64,000 bases of DNA from Legionella cardiaca (GCF_029026145.1 NZ_CP119078.1:1585036-1649035), one strand, 5' to 3'; positions 45,387 to 55,951 are shown, counted from the first letter of the stretch. Notes: generated from the sequence alone by a model not told the origin. A program made the numbers and translations.

Positions 45387-46439
45387 ATGTCTGCTTTAAA
45401 TTTAATTCGCCCCGATTTACTCGATATTCAACCTTATGTGCCCACAGGCGATGAATTGAATTATCGTCTGCATGCGAATGAATTACCCTGGTCTGCTGCA
45501 TCCTTAAACAATGTCTCTTTAAACCACTACCCGAATAGTCGTGATCTTCAGCCATTGCAAATGCTGCTAACAGAATATTTTCAGGTTAACAGCGAAAACA
45601 TGGTAATTACTCGAGGTAGTGATGATGGAATTGATTTGATCATGCGGGTTTTTCTGCGTGCTGGCGTGGATAGTATTTTACAATGCCCACCGACATTTCC
45701 TATGTATAGCTTTTACGCACGTCTCCAACAGGCCAGTGTTATTAACTGCCCATTAGAAATTGATAACAATTTCTATCTTTCTCCTGAAAAACTGCTCTCA
45801 GCCTGGCAAGAAAATTGTAAGCTTATTATGCTTTGCCGTCCTAATAACCCTACAGGAAATTTTATTGAATTGACCACGATTGAGCAGCTATGTGATTATT
45901 TTACAAATAAAGCCGTAATCGTTGTTGATGAGGCCTATATTGATTTCGCAAAAGGAGAAAGTGCCACAACATTGCTATCGTCATTTGACAATCTAATTAT
46001 CCTTCGCACTTTATCCAAAGCTTACGGTCTGGCAGGATTACGCCTTGGCGCAGTAATCGCACAACCACAAGTAATTAATGCCTTACGAAATGCAATGCCA
46101 CCTTATACTTTATCAAGTGCAGTCCTCTCACTGGCAAAAAATGCTTTAGCCAATAAAGAATGGTTTTCAGCTCGTATCCAGCAAATTCTCAATGCTCGCG
46201 CTAAATTAATCGAACAATTACAGCAATTGAATTGGATAGAAACCATTTACCCAAGCAACGCCAATTTTCTTTTGGTAAAAAGTCCTTATGCGCAATCTAT
46301 AGCCCAATGGTTAGCAAAGCATGATATTGCTATACGACATTTTTCCTTACCACCCTTAGAACACATGATGCGTATTACCGTTGGCGATGAACAACAAAAT
46401 CAGCGATTGTTAACCGCCCTAAATTCTTTTAAGCCCTAA
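45387..46439 (+). CDS. hisC: Histidinol-phosphate aminotransferase
   Basis: 350 residues of the fold-type I aminotransferase family. RPNNPTGN binds PLP, VDEAYIDFA has the Asp ligand, and the Schiff-base Lys is in TLSKAYGLAGLRLG. AGGAGG precedes the ATG. It converts imidazole-acetol phosphate to histidinol phosphate. Confidence 0.97.
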   Translation: MSALNLIRPDLLDIQPYVPTGDELNYRLHANELPWSAASLNNVSLNHYPNSRDLQPLQMLLTEYFQVNSENMVITRGSDDGIDLIMRVFLRAGVDSILQCPPTFPMYSFYARLQQASVINCPLEIDNNFYLSPEKLLSAWQENCKLIMLCRPNNPTGNFIELTTIEQLCDYFTNKAVIVVDEAYIDFAKGESATTLLSSFDNLIILRTLSKAYGLAGLRLGAVIAQPQVINALRNAMPPYTLSSAVLSLAKNALANKEWFSARIQQILNARAKLIEQLQQLNWIETIYPSNANFLLVKSPYAQSIAQWLAKHDIAIRHFSLPPLEHMMRITVGDEQQNQRLLTALNSFKP

Positions 46440-46451
46440 TAGGACAGCGTC

Positions 46452-47510
46452 ATGCAAAAAGTTTTATTTATCGATAGAGATGGTACTTTAGTTGAAGAAC
46501 CTCAAGATTATCAGGTTGATAACCTTGAAAAAATTAAGTTATGTAAAGACGTTATTCCAAGTTTGTTGGCTTTACAGAAAGCAGGATTTAGACTTGTCAT
46601 GGTCAGCAATCAAGATGGTCTTGGTTCAAGCAGTTTTCCCAAAGATTCTTTTCAAAATTGCCATGACTTTATTCTCCACTTATTTGCATCTCAAGGGATT
46701 TATTTTAACGATATTTTTATTTGTCCCCATACAGAAATGGATAACTGTGGATGTCGCAAGCCCAAAACTGGTTTATTGCAAAATTTTTTACAAGAAACCA
46801 TGATTGATCGCACTCACTCCTGGGTAATTGGTGATAGAGATACAGATAGAGAGCTTGCTAATAACATTGGTGTTTCTTTTCTCCCTGTTTCTAGTGAACA
46901 TAATTGGCAAAAAATTGCCGAAACCATTTTGTTTCGCAAACGATCAACAATGATTAGTCGCAATACTAAAGAAACAGCGATTGAGGTTGTACTATCACTC
47001 GATAAAGAAGCCCCTACGATTATTAACACCCCCATTGCTTTTTTTAGCCACATGTTAGAACAGGTAGCCAAACATGGTGGTTTTAGCCTGCAAATACAAG
47101 CAAAGGGTGATGTCGAGGTCGATGAACATCACCTCATAGAAGACACTGCTTTAGCGCTTGGTGAGGCCTTCAAGAAAGCATTGGCCGATAAATGGGGAAT
47201 TGCTCGCTATGGCTTTACCTTACCTATGGACGAGTCCTTGGCGACTCTTGCTATTGATCTTTGTGGTCGAAGCTATTGTGTTTTTGAAGGACAATTTACA
47301 CGTGAGTTCGTAGGCGGTATGGCCACCGAGATGGTCCCCCATTTCTTTCACTCTTTTGCAACTAGTCTTGGCGCCACTATCCACGTCACTGTCAAAGGCC
47401 AAAACCACCATCATATGATTGAGGCCTGTTTTAAAGCATTAGGACGAGCACTACGCCAAGCCTGCATGCAATGCGATAGCGACCTACCATCAACCAAGGG
47501 GGCCTTATGA
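46452..47510 (+). CDS. hisB: Bifunctional histidinol-phosphatase / imidazoleglycerol-phosphate dehydratase
   Basis: 352 residues. The HAD phosphatase (1-165) has [12 protein letters not shown] and the zinc-site Cys cluster ([14 protein letters not shown]). The dehydratase (about 166-352) has [29 protein letters not shown] and [16 protein letters not shown]. The fused form is typical of enteric-type gamma-proteobacterial operons. The stop overlaps hisH by 4 bases. Confidence 0.98.
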   Translation: MQKVLFIDRDGTLVEEPQDYQVDNLEKIKLCKDVIPSLLALQKAGFRLVMVSNQDGLGSSSFPKDSFQNCHDFILHLFASQGIYFNDIFICPHTEMDNCGCRKPKTGLLQNFLQETMIDRTHSWVIGDRDTDRELANNIGVSFLPVSSEHNWQKIAETILFRKRSTMISRNTKETAIEVVLSLDKEAPTIINTPIAFFSHMLEQVAKHGGFSLQIQAKGDVEVDEHHLIEDTALALGEAFKKALADKWGIARYGFTLPMDESLATLAIDLCGRSYCVFEGQFTREFVGGMATEMVPHFFHSFATSLGATIHVTVKGQNHHHMIEACFKALGRALRQACMQCDSDLPSTKGAL

Positions 47511-48106
47511 TTGCTGTTATCGATGTCGCTGGGAATAATTTAACTTCTCTAACGAATGCCATCAAAAATCTGGGTTATAACTATCTATTGACTCATGATC
47601 CAGAAAAGATAAAAAAAGCAAGCCACGTGATTTTACCAGGTGTGGGTGCTGCAGCAACAGGCATGGATGCATTAGCACGTTACCAGCTTATTGATGTTCT
47701 GTCTGAACTGTCACAGCCATTATTAGGTATTTGCTTGGGAATGCAGCTACTCATGGAATATAGCGATGAAGATAACATTAGTTGCTTAAATCTTATACCT
47801 GGTCAGATCAAACGCTTAGCCCCACAACCTAGTCAACCCGTTCCACATATGGGTTGGAATAAACTCATTTGGCAAAAAGAATCACCTCTAGCCAAGGGGT
47901 TGGCGGCAAAAGATTACGTTTATTTTGTCCATAGCTATGCCCTATTGGCAACAGAACATGCCTTAGCCAGTTGCCAATACAGCCAGGAATTTACCGCCAT
48001 TGTCCAGTATCAAAATTTTTATGGCATGCAATTTCATCCCGAAAAATCAGCGGCAATAGGACTTAAATTACTTAATAATTTTTTGCAGTTGGAGGAAGCA
48101 TGTTAA
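47507..48106 (+). CDS. hisH: Imidazole glycerol phosphate synthase, glutaminase subunit
   Basis: 199 residues of class I amidotransferase fold: ILPGVGAA, the nucleophile elbow GICLGMQLL, and the His/Glu pair in GMQFHPEKS. It feeds ammonia to HisF. It overlaps hisB by 4 and hisA by 7 bases. Confidence 0.98.
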   Translation: MIAVIDVAGNNLTSLTNAIKNLGYNYLLTHDPEKIKKASHVILPGVGAAATGMDALARYQLIDVLSELSQPLLGICLGMQLLMEYSDEDNISCLNLIPGQIKRLAPQPSQPVPHMGWNKLIWQKESPLAKGLAAKDYVYFVHSYALLATEHALASCQYSQEFTAIVQYQNFYGMQFHPEKSAAIGLKLLNNFLQLEEAC

Positions 48107-48837
48107 TTATCCCAGCCATCGATTTAAAGCAAGGGCAATGTGTTCGTTTGCGCCAAGGTCAATTTGATAAAGTTTCTATTTATAAAAATTCACCAGCAAT
48201 TCTTGCTCGGTATTATGCCGATAAAGGAGCCCAACGTTTGCACGTTGTCGATCTGGACGGTGCACAAACAGGAGAAATTCAACAGCTGTCATTAATTAAA
48301 ACACTGAAAGCCAGTGGTTTAACATTACAATTAGGCGGTGGTATTCGTAGCCTTGCCTCAGCAAGAGCCGCCCTTGAGGCAGGAGCATCCAAACTTGTTA
48401 TTGGCAGTATAGCTGTAACTAATCCTGATTTAACCTCACAAATTATTAGCGAAATTCAGGCTAAAAATATTGTTTTAGCCCTGGATGTTCATATTGAAAA
48501 TAATATCCCCAAACCTGCTATTCATGGCTGGCAAACAACAACAAAAAATAATTTGTGGGAAGCCGTGAGTTATTATCAATTACTTGGAATTCGCGAAATT
48601 CTATGTACTGATATTGCTTGCGATGGAATGATGAGCGGCCCAAATTTTAATTTGTATACTCAGGCAGTGGAGCGTTTTCCTCAAATTGCCTGGCAAGCTT
48701 CTGGTGGTATTCGTCATGAAAAAGATTTACAAAAGCTCGCTTCTCTGGGGCTGTCAGCAGCCATTTTAGGTCGAATGCTCTATGAGACAGATTTTGATCT
48801 GGCCGCTTATTTAGGGAGAGAAAATTATGTTGGCTAA
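48100..48837 (+). CDS. hisA: ProFAR isomerase
   Basis: 245 residues of a TIM barrel: [17 protein letters not shown] (catalytic Asp), [13 protein letters not shown], and the second-half [14 protein letters not shown] (second catalytic Asp). It opens the ribose ring of ProFAR. The stop overlaps hisF by 11 bases. Confidence 0.98.
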   Translation: MLIIPAIDLKQGQCVRLRQGQFDKVSIYKNSPAILARYYADKGAQRLHVVDLDGAQTGEIQQLSLIKTLKASGLTLQLGGGIRSLASARAALEAGASKLVIGSIAVTNPDLTSQIISEIQAKNIVLALDVHIENNIPKPAIHGWQTTTKNNLWEAVSYYQLLGIREILCTDIACDGMMSGPNFNLYTQAVERFPQIAWQASGGIRHEKDLQKLASLGLSAAILGRMLYETDFDLAAYLGRENYVG

Positions 48838-49594
48838 ACGAATTATACCCTGTCTCGATGTCCGTGATAACCAAGTGGTTAAAGGCGTTCAATTTCGCAA
48901 TCACCGCATAGTAGGTGACATACTTCCTTTAGCAGAAATGTACTCAAATCAGGGAGCAGACGAATTAGTATTTTATGACATTACTGCCAGCAGTGACGGT
49001 CGATCGGTCTGTCTTGAATGGATAAACCAGGTAGCGGCAAAAATAAATATTCCTTTTACTGTTGCAGGAGGAATTCGTAACCTTGATACGGCCAAAGCCC
49101 TTTTATACGCTGGAGCTGACAAACTATCGATTAACAGTCCTGCTCTTGAGACCCCTAATCTCATTGATCAACTAAGTGGTATTTTTGGTAGCCAATGTGT
49201 CGTTATTGGTATTGATAGTCAATGGATAGACAATGATTTTTACGTCTATCAATACACTGGTGATGAAAGCAAAAGCAAAAACTCGCGTCGTAAAACGCTA
49301 GATTGGGTTAGAGAAGTGCAAGATCGCGGTGCAGGAGAAATTGTACTTAATTGTATGCAAGCAGATGGCGTACGCAAGGGTTATGATATAGAACAATTAC
49401 AACAGATTCGCTCAATAACCTCTGTTCCACTAATTGCCTCCGGAGGGGCTGGAGAGCTTAAAGATTTTGTTGAAGTGTTTCAAAAAGCACAAGTAGACGG
49501 AGCATTGGCTGCCAGTGTTTTTCACAATCAAATTCTTAGCATTAACGACGTTAAAATTGCACTAGCTGAGAATGCAATTGAGGTTAGATTATGA
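48827..49594 (+). CDS. hisF: Imidazole glycerol phosphate synthase, cyclase subunit
   Basis: 255 residues of a TIM barrel: [19 protein letters not shown] (catalytic Asp), [27 protein letters not shown] and [14 protein letters not shown] (second Asp). It forms IGP and AICAR with HisH. It overlaps hisIE by 4 bases. Confidence 0.98.
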   Translation: MLAKRIIPCLDVRDNQVVKGVQFRNHRIVGDILPLAEMYSNQGADELVFYDITASSDGRSVCLEWINQVAAKINIPFTVAGGIRNLDTAKALLYAGADKLSINSPALETPNLIDQLSGIFGSQCVVIGIDSQWIDNDFYVYQYTGDESKSKNSRRKTLDWVREVQDRGAGEIVLNCMQADGVRKGYDIEQLQQIRSITSVPLIASGGAGELKDFVEVFQKAQVDGALAASVFHNQILSINDVKIALAENAIEVRL

Positions 49595-50205
49595 ATAGTA
49601 ATGATATTAACAAACTCGACTGGCAAAAAATGAAGGGCCTTTTGCCTGCAATTGTTCAAGACAGTAATACTGGCAGCGTGCTCATGTTAGGTTATATGAA
49701 TGAAGAAGCCTTGGTAGTCAGTTTGGAAACAAAACAACTCACTTTTTTCAGTCGCAGTAAACAACGTTTGTGGCGTAAAGGTGAAACGTCCGGCAACACA
49801 ATGACTGTAGAGTCAATTACTGCAGACTGTGATGGAGACAGTTTATTAATACAAGTTCAACCAGCAGGAGCTGCATGCCATTTGGGTTTTAATACCTGTT
49901 TTCAACCAGCGTCGGGATTAAAACTAACTTTTTTAGCTGATTTGATTGAGATTATTAATGAGAGAGCCAATTCCCAATCGACGACAAGTTATACAAGTCA
50001 ATTGTTGGCTGCAGGTATTAATCGCTGTGCACAAAAAGTTGGTGAAGAGGCTGTTGAAACAGTGATTGCCGCTGTTAGTAAGAATCGCGAAGAACTGATT
50101 AATGAATCAGCCGATTTACTTTTTCATTTACTGGTTTTATTAAAAATTAGTGAGGTAGGATTTTATGATCTATTAGGCTGTTTACGAGAACGGCATCAAA
50201 AATAA
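49591..50205 (+). CDS. hisI: Phosphoribosyl-AMP cyclohydrolase / phosphoribosyl-ATP pyrophosphatase
   Basis: 204 residues. The cyclohydrolase domain (about 1-115) has [38 protein letters not shown] and the zinc-binding Cys. The pyrophosphatase domain (about 125-204) has [14 protein letters not shown] and [14 protein letters not shown]. It is the last gene of the operon, with a terminator 13 bases after the stop. Confidence 0.98.
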   Translation: MNSNDINKLDWQKMKGLLPAIVQDSNTGSVLMLGYMNEEALVVSLETKQLTFFSRSKQRLWRKGETSGNTMTVESITADCDGDSLLIQVQPAGAACHLGFNTCFQPASGLKLTFLADLIEIINERANSQSTTSYTSQLLAAGINRCAQKVGEEAVETVIAAVSKNREELINESADLLFHLLVLLKISEVGFYDLLGCLRERHQK

Positions 50206-50216
50206 TCATTAGGAAA

Positions 50217-50250
50217 TTTTTGTCATCTTTTACATTAAAGATGACAAAAG
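50217..50250. terminator. Bidirectional terminator between his operon and rlmI
   Basis: TTTTGTCATCTTT (50218-50230), loop TACATT, AAAGATGACAAAA (50237-50249): a 13-base perfect stem whose A/T flanks provide T-rich tails in both directions for the converging genes. Confidence 0.75.
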
Positions 50251-50261
50251 CAATATAATAA

Positions 50262-51431
50262 TCAGACAATAGCTAATAAAACAGCTGTCAGATAGTTACC
50301 CTCTGGAAAAACCGGCAAAGTAGGATGACAACTCGCTGGACCGAAAACACCTAAAACACGCGCATTTTTTCCTACTGCTGCGGCCTGATTACTTACCAAA
50401 GCAGTGAACTCTAGCGTTGATAATGCTGAAGAGCAATTACACGTCATTAATAAGGAACCTGAACGCATCGTTTTAAAGATTTCGCGGTGGAGAAAACGAT
50501 AATAATTTTTTGCACGCTGTAAATGTTGCTGGGATGGAACTAACTTTGGCGGATCTAAAATAATTAAATCGTAATCGGCAGCATGAGCCAAATAGTCGCG
50601 CGCATCAGCCTGAATAAATTCAATTGTTTTAATGTCGTTTATCTCAGCATTATGCTTAGCTTGCAAAATAGCCTGCGCAGAACTATCTACCGCCGTAACT
50701 CTAATTGCCCCAGCCTTTGCTGCATGGAGAGCAAACCCTCCTACATAGCAATAAAGATCCAAAACACGCTTTCCTTTCGCTAAATTGGCAATGCGCTGAT
50801 GGTTCTCGCGTTGATCAAGAAATAATCCTGTTTTTTGTGCCTGTGAAAAATCGATTTGATAAATTATTCCTTCTTCGAGTACTTCTGTATTTGCTGTTAT
50901 CAACTCATCTGATATTTGTTTCCAACCGTCTTGAGCTAGAGGTTTCTGTTGTGCAAGCCAAACAACTTGGTCTGGTAATTGTTCATTAATACATTTAATA
51001 ATGGCATCTTTATTTGCCTCAACCCAAAATGCAGAACTAGCTACCACCGTCATTTGATTAAAACGATCAATTGTAAGTCCTGATAATCCATCAGCTTCAC
51101 TATTGAATAAACGATAAGCGTTTGTTCGCTCATTGGGAAGATTTAAATTTTTTCGAATGGCTAAGGCTTGCATCAAACGATGCTTTGCAATTGTGCTAAT
51201 TGAACTCTTGTCGATATTTTCCCAGGCAAGTGCCAACACTCTTACCCTATAGAGAGAATGTTCATTATAAACACCCACCCCAAGTTGCTCACCTTCTGAG
51301 CTAAAAATATCGACTAATTGGCCAGTTATTAACTTACCGCTGGTTTTAATAATTGCCTTTGGGAAAATCCATGGATGCCCTCTTTTTATGGTGTTTTCTT
51401 TTGCTTTATGTAAATAAACAATTGCGTTCAT
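50262..51431 (-). CDS. rlmI: 23S rRNA m5C1962 methyltransferase
   Basis: 389 residues. An N-terminal PUA-like domain contains GHPWIFPKAI and GVGVYNEHSLYRVRVLA. The Rossmann domain has motif I DLYCYVGGFALHAAKAGA, motif IV LDPPKLVPS and the Cys motif TCNCSSAL. This matches RlmI/YccW. The ATG is close to the divergent outer-membrane protein gene. Confidence 0.92.
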   Translation of the reverse strand: MNAIVYLHKAKENTIKRGHPWIFPKAIIKTSGKLITGQLVDIFSSEGEQLGVGVYNEHSLYRVRVLALAWENIDKSSISTIAKHRLMQALAIRKNLNLPNERTNAYRLFNSEADGLSGLTIDRFNQMTVVASSAFWVEANKDAIIKCINEQLPDQVVWLAQQKPLAQDGWKQISDELITANTEVLEEGIIYQIDFSQAQKTGLFLDQRENHQRIANLAKGKRVLDLYCYVGGFALHAAKAGAIRVTAVDSSAQAILQAKHNAEINDIKTIEFIQADARDYLAHAADYDLIILDPPKLVPSQQHLQRAKNYYRFLHREIFKTMRSGSLLMTCNCSSALSTLEFTALVSNQAAAVGKNARVLGVFGPASCHPTLPVFPEGNYLTAVLLAIV

Positions 51432-51502
51432 AAACTATTTCCCAAATGCTAAAAGTCGGCTAATCTACACTACTGTCCTTCGTAGCTGCAAGGTGATTTA
51501 CG

Positions 51503-52462
51503 ATGTTTAAGATTTTTATCCGCTTATTTATAATAAGCCTAACAGGTTTATTTTTTGTTTTTTCTAATACAGTAACTGCTGGTCCCTGGTTTACTGGTCC
51601 TCTATTAGCACCGGCTGGACATACCATTCCTCGAGGACACTCAAACCTTGAAATTTATGGCTTTTATACGATTAACGAAGGTATTTATACACGAAATTGG
51701 AAATTAATTCATACTCCTCATAGTGAAAGCATCGTAGGCAATCCTATTTTTAGTCATGGCTTAACAAATAAACTCGATGTGCAATATGGCCTTCCTTATG
51801 TTTACAATAAAAATCAAGGAGCAAGTGCGCAAGGGATTGGTGACACTTCTGTTACATTAGGCTATCAATTACTCGAACAACGAGATTCGAAATGGCGACC
51901 TGATCTTCGTGTAACTGTCCAGGAAATCATTCCAACGGGCCGTTTTAAGTCTTTAAATCCTCTTAATAATGGTACTGATGCAACGGGACTGGGTAGCTAC
52001 CAAACAGGAGTCGCCCTGAATTTCCAACACTTAAAACCTATTGGCGAACATTATTTACGTACTCGTTTGAGCTTGAACTATTTACACCCAAGCATTGTTA
52101 ATATTCGCGGTTTCAGCAGCTATGGGGGAACACGTGATACAGTAGGAAATATTGACCCTGGTGCTTTATTTACTGCGGATTTAGCTGCTGAATTTACACT
52201 AACCCAAAAATGGGTGGCAGTAATGGAGAGTTATTACGCATCACGCGGCGCAACTGAATTTAATGGTTTTATAGGCAATAATGCACAAGGACTGCCAGCT
52301 TCCATCGGCCATGGGGATATTGAAGAAATCACCTTATCTCCTGCGGTTGAATACAATTTTTCTCCCAATGTTGGTGTGATTGCTGGTCCGTGGTTTACCG
52401 TAACTGGGCGTGAAACAACACAGTTTATATCCTATGTAGTCGCTTTAAACGCTTATTGGTAA
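51503..52462 (+). CDS. Putative outer-membrane beta-barrel protein
   Basis: 319 residues with a signal peptide (about 1-26, ending TVTA before GPWF). Alternating strands follow, with repeated aromatic/Gly patterns (DVQYGLPYVYNKN, YLRTRLSLNYLHP). The terminal sequence YVVALNAYW ends in an aromatic residue, as recognised by the BAM machinery. This resembles the transporter / phenol-degradation MetA-type barrels. The ligand is unknown. AAGGTGA precedes the ATG. Confidence 0.7.
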   Translation: MFKIFIRLFIISLTGLFFVFSNTVTAGPWFTGPLLAPAGHTIPRGHSNLEIYGFYTINEGIYTRNWKLIHTPHSESIVGNPIFSHGLTNKLDVQYGLPYVYNKNQGASAQGIGDTSVTLGYQLLEQRDSKWRPDLRVTVQEIIPTGRFKSLNPLNNGTDATGLGSYQTGVALNFQHLKPIGEHYLRTRLSLNYLHPSIVNIRGFSSYGGTRDTVGNIDPGALFTADLAAEFTLTQKWVAVMESYYASRGATEFNGFIGNNAQGLPASIGHGDIEEITLSPAVEYNFSPNVGVIAGPWFTVTGRETTQFISYVVALNAYW

Positions 52463-52464
52463 TG

Positions 52465-52574
52465 AAACTGTCATGCGCCACCTGACATATATTGAGGTAT
52501 CAATCTCGTAACTTAACTTGAGCATACATTACTTTAATAGATGGTTACCCACCTGCGAAATGACAGTTTTTTTT
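52465..52574 (+). ncRNA. Structured 3' UTR or small RNA candidate with U8 tail
   Basis: Just after the barrel gene stop, AAACTGTCAT (52465-52474) can pair with ATGACAGTTT (52560-52569), followed by eight T in total. An inner CGC/GCG pair extends the stem. The 85-base interior is larger than in a normal terminator. No separate promoter was found, so it is either an elaborate terminator or a 3'-UTR-derived RNA. Confidence 0.35.
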
Positions 52575-52685
52575 AGTTATCAACTGAAGATAAAGTAAGC
52601 AAAATGTCAGATACGTTTATTGTAAGAATGGTTGATAAACTTTTGTATTTCTCAGCAACACAAGGTTGCCGAGAAATTTGGTTTG

Positions 52686-53726
52686 TTAATAACTATAGGG
52701 ACATCGAGTCGCTTGAGGTTTATCCTGCGGTACTTTAGACAGGCCTCTACTGAGTTGTTCTAAAACAGGTGCGGCATATGCATGAAGAATATCTTCCTGC
52801 ATCGCTTTTTTGTTATTGAACACCATCTCACCCACTAGATTATTACATAGCTCTTTACTCAAGTACTCAATAATCATTAATCCTGTTGCTTGCCCCATCA
52901 ATTGAGGTGGCATTTCTGCATAAAAAACAGGATGGTCGATAGGCGTGTCTTTGAAGTAATGTTGAAAATATTGGACCTCAATCATGCCTTTCCTAGGCCC
53001 TTGAGTACCAACCACAGCAGCACGAGACTCCGCTTTAATCAACACTCCTTCTAACTCCCAACCCAATAGAATCGCATGCATGCTATGCAATTGCATGGCA
53101 GTTACATACTGACTAATTTTTTGGAGCAAAGATTTTTGCTGATGGTGCAGGTTAACAACTAACTGCTGAAGCGATTGTTCTGTTTGCAATTGTTGCAACA
53201 GTAACGTTGTCAACTGCCTACCAAGAGCCAATGGCTCTTGCTCCAATTCCAACTCCCATTTTTGGAGCTCCTTAAGCTCCTCAATCATTCCTTGCAAATG
53301 AGATTGAATGTCGTCATTCAAAATGGCGTCCTTCTTTTGCATATCATTCAGTATTAAAAGAGTTGTTGAAATGTGCAAAATCGTTTTAAGGTAATTGTAA
53401 GCTACACTTTTAGCAGCGCTAGATTGGCTTGTAACTTGTAAATAATCACCATCGCTACCCTTCTTCCATAATGAAAGTTCTCCTTGCAATAAAATTATAA
53501 TGTAGTTTTCTTTCAAACTCTTTCTCGCATATTGCGCATGAATAGTGTGAAAGCGGCTATTAGCTTTATCGCAGGATTTACTTAAATAGTGCTGTGGTAG
53601 TACGTGAGAAACGGAATGGAATAAGCGATATCGATGTGGATGTCGTGAGGAGGTGAGCTGTTCTTTTGGTTCACTATCTAAAAAGATACCCCCGATCCTC
53701 ACCTTGAAATGCATTGTTGTGTCCAT
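52686..53726 (-). CDS. Unknown coiled-coil protein, 5' end probably frameshifted
   Basis: 346 residues in this frame, with no recognised family. Residues 140-205 are Gln/Leu/Glu-rich and probably coiled-coil (IEELKELQKWELELEQEP and following). The C-terminal part has GMIEVQYFQHYF and MGQATGLMIIEYL. No signal peptide or membrane helix. No Shine-Dalgarno precedes the ATG at 53726. An overlapping short frame starting at 53790 has a perfect AGGAG at ideal spacing; removing one G from a G5 tract (53689-53693) would join the two into a 367-residue protein. Effector-like but unproven. Confidence 0.55.
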   Translation of the reverse strand: MDTTMHFKVRIGGIFLDSEPKEQLTSSRHPHRYRLFHSVSHVLPQHYLSKSCDKANSRFHTIHAQYARKSLKENYIIILLQGELSLWKKGSDGDYLQVTSQSSAAKSVAYNYLKTILHISTTLLILNDMQKKDAILNDDIQSHLQGMIEELKELQKWELELEQEPLALGRQLTTLLLQQLQTEQSLQQLVVNLHHQQKSLLQKISQYVTAMQLHSMHAILLGWELEGVLIKAESRAAVVGTQGPRKGMIEVQYFQHYFKDTPIDHPVFYAEMPPQLMGQATGLMIIEYLSKELCNNLVGEMVFNNKKAMQEDILHAYAAPVLEQLSRGLSKVPQDKPQATRCPYSY

Positions 53727-53790
53727 GAGAGGAGGTGGTGAGTTGTTTAGAATCTTCTAACTGCTCTATAATTTCATTTTTAGCTAACAT
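53674..53790 (-). CDS. Short upstream frame, likely the true N-terminus of the neighbouring gene
   Basis: 38 codons (MLAKNEIIEQLEDSKQLTTS and onward) with AGGAG 6 bases before the ATG, overlapping the 346-residue frame in another register. It is either a leader peptide or, more likely, the N-terminus of the same protein separated by a one-base change at the G5 tract 53689-53693. A perfect TTGACA lies upstream at 53850-53845, without a clear -10. Confidence 0.45.
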   Translation of the reverse strand: MLAKNEIIEQLEDSKQLTTSSHGHNNAFQGEDRGYLFR

Positions 53791-53972
53791 AGTTTTCTCC
53801 TGGTTAAATTTTCAGAATACACTGTAAAATTTTTCACATCATTTTGTCAATAACATAAACAATCTGTTTTTTATCAATCTACCATAACTGACAACTTGGG
53901 AATTTTAATTTTTAGGAATCGCCGAGCTTAGCGAAACATGCTAGCATCCATTTTTTTATACTGAGGATTACC

Positions 53973-54905
53973 ATGTGGTTTAACAACGCTCTTATTTACT
54001 ATTTTGAATTTAAAGACGCCGTGGATTTGACAGCGGCATTAGCTGAAGAAACATTAAAACCATGCCCACCACATGCTCGCTTTATTTATGGTTGGCTGCC
54101 AGCTTATGCCGATGAACTTGTGCAGGAAGTAGCAGGATGTTCCCTCATTTGTTTAGGTAAAGAAGAACGAATTTTACCACGAGGTGTTATAAAACGTTTA
54201 TTGACTGAACGGATTCAGGCGTTAGAGACACAGCAGCAACGCACTGTAAAACGTGCAGAGCGAGCACAACTTGCCGAAGATCTGGAGTTCGAATTATTAC
54301 CCAAATCATTCTGCGTCCAAAAGCAAATGTTTGCCTTACTCGACACGATGAGTAATCGTTTAATAGTCAACGCTGCAAGTAATAATCAAGCTTCACAATT
54401 GACCTCCCTCTTACGAAAATCAATTCCAGGCATCCAGATTGAGCCTTTGGCTCATCAGGAAAATTTGGCAATGCGTTTTGCACAATGGATTAGTAATCCA
54501 TCAATGCTTCCGGCTTCATTTCAATTAGCATCCGATTGCCTCTTATTTTCATTAGATGATGAAAAGAAACGCGTGAATTGCAAAGGCTACGAGTTACCTG
54601 CAGACGAAATTTTAACGTTGCTATCTCAAGGTTTGGCTGCAGCTGAAATCTCTCTAATCTGGAATGAACGTATTCAATTTACTTTAACCCATGATCTTAC
54701 CTTTAAACGTTTAAAAAGCCTGGATTATTTAATTGATGAATTTGATGAAATACGTCAACTAGAGGAAGAATATCAGCAAAAAGACGCCGCACTCACTTTG
54801 TTGGGTGGAGAATTACGAGCGTTGGTTAATGACTTATTGGCTGGATTGAATACACATCCACAAGTGGAAGCACAAGAAGCTTTATTAGAAGAATCCCCAG
54901 CTTAA
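53973..54905 (+). CDS. rdgC: Recombination-associated protein RdgC
   Basis: 310 residues, the usual RdgC length. MWFNNALIYYFE at the N-terminus, then PHARFIYGWLPAY, CLICLGKEERILPRGV-like (SLICLGKEERILPRGV) and FCVQKQMFALLDT match the family. RdgC forms a ring around duplex DNA and restrains RecA. It is a single gene with a terminator. Confidence 0.95.
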   Translation: MWFNNALIYYFEFKDAVDLTAALAEETLKPCPPHARFIYGWLPAYADELVQEVAGCSLICLGKEERILPRGVIKRLLTERIQALETQQQRTVKRAERAQLAEDLEFELLPKSFCVQKQMFALLDTMSNRLIVNAASNNQASQLTSLLRKSIPGIQIEPLAHQENLAMRFAQWISNPSMLPASFQLASDCLLFSLDDEKKRVNCKGYELPADEILTLLSQGLAAAEISLIWNERIQFTLTHDLTFKRLKSLDYLIDEFDEIRQLEEEYQQKDAALTLLGGELRALVNDLLAGLNTHPQVEAQEALLEESPA

Positions 54906-54927
54906 TAGATACTACCTGAGAACTATG

Positions 54928-54957
54928 AAAAAACAGCGGTTAAGACCGCTGTTTTTT
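54928..54957. terminator. Bidirectional terminator between rdgC and bamD
   Basis: A-tract CAGCGGT, loop TAAG, ACCGCTG T-tract: 13 perfect base pairs including the A/T tails, so it works for both converging genes. Confidence 0.92.
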
Positions 54958-54981
54958 CACATTTGAATATCGCTTTACAAC

Positions 54982-55755
54982 CTAGATTACAATATTTGGA
55001 GGTTGTTTGTGATAAGTAGCTTGATATACAGCTAGTGCATCAGCAGCCGCCTTGTCTAATCCAAGTGTTTTATTTGCATAATAAATAATTGCTAACGCTT
55101 CTTGAGCACTTGGGGCTTGAGGGTAGTTTTTTACCAAAAAGCTGGCTCTCTCGGCAGCAGCGACATACATTCTTCGTTGATAATAATACTTCGATGTATT
55201 CAATTCACGCTGAGCAAACATATTTCTTAAATAAATCATTCGTTGCAAAGCGTTTGCTTTATAACGACTCTCGGGGAATCTTTGCACTAGTGTTGCAAAA
55301 TCTGAATAGGCTTGAGCTTGAGTGCCAGGATCGCGCCAAGACTCATCCAAAGGAAGCTTATTAGAAAACGCTCCTCGAGGTTGCTGGAAATTGGCCAGCC
55401 CTTTCATATAATATGCATAATCAACGTTCTTAGAACGTGGATAAAGATGAATAAAGCGCTCTGAGGTAGCTGCTGCAGAAGCGAAATCATCCTTTTTATA
55501 GTATGCGTAGATTAAATCCATTTGTGCTTTCTCAGCGTAATCACTGAAAGGATACATGGATTCCATTGCTTCCAAACGCTTAACCGCACTCTCATATTGT
55601 TCTTTCGACATTGCGGTTTCAGCCTCGGTTAACAACTGCTTTGCTGTCATTCCTTGATAAGGATTATAGTCATCATCATCTTTACCCCACCATTTTGCAC
55701 AAGCAGTTAAGGATAAAAATAGACCTATAAGAAGCAGTGCTTGAACTCGTTTCAT
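54982..55755 (-). CDS. bamD: Outer-membrane assembly lipoprotein BamD
   Basis: 257 residues. The lipoprotein signal ends LSLTAC (Cys19). TPR repeats follow: YESAVKRLEAMESMYPFSDYAEKAQMDLIYAYYKKDDFASA, then HLYPRSKNVDYAYYMKGLANF, characteristic of BamD/ComL. It is the essential accessory of BamA in barrel insertion. Single gene. Confidence 0.95.
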   Translation of the reverse strand: MKRVQALLLIGLFLSLTACAKWWGKDDDDYNPYQGMTAKQLLTEAETAMSKEQYESAVKRLEAMESMYPFSDYAEKAQMDLIYAYYKKDDFASAAATSERFIHLYPRSKNVDYAYYMKGLANFQQPRGAFSNKLPLDESWRDPGTQAQAYSDFATLVQRFPESRYKANALQRMIYLRNMFAQRELNTSKYYYQRRMYVAAAERASFLVKNYPQAPSAQEALAIIYYANKTLGLDKAAADALAVYQATYHKQPPNIVI

Positions 55756-55951
55756 ATAAATACACCTATAATCATGAACGCTATCATTAAAACCCTATGA
55801 ATTATTTCCTATTGCTTAGGCAAAATCATTTCAACAAATGATTTCAATTGCAATGGTCCTAATTACGAATGGGCACATTATACCCATCCTTTATAATTTT
55901 GCGAGACGTAAGCGTTACTAAATAAAATTAAAAAGATCATTTAAAAATCAT

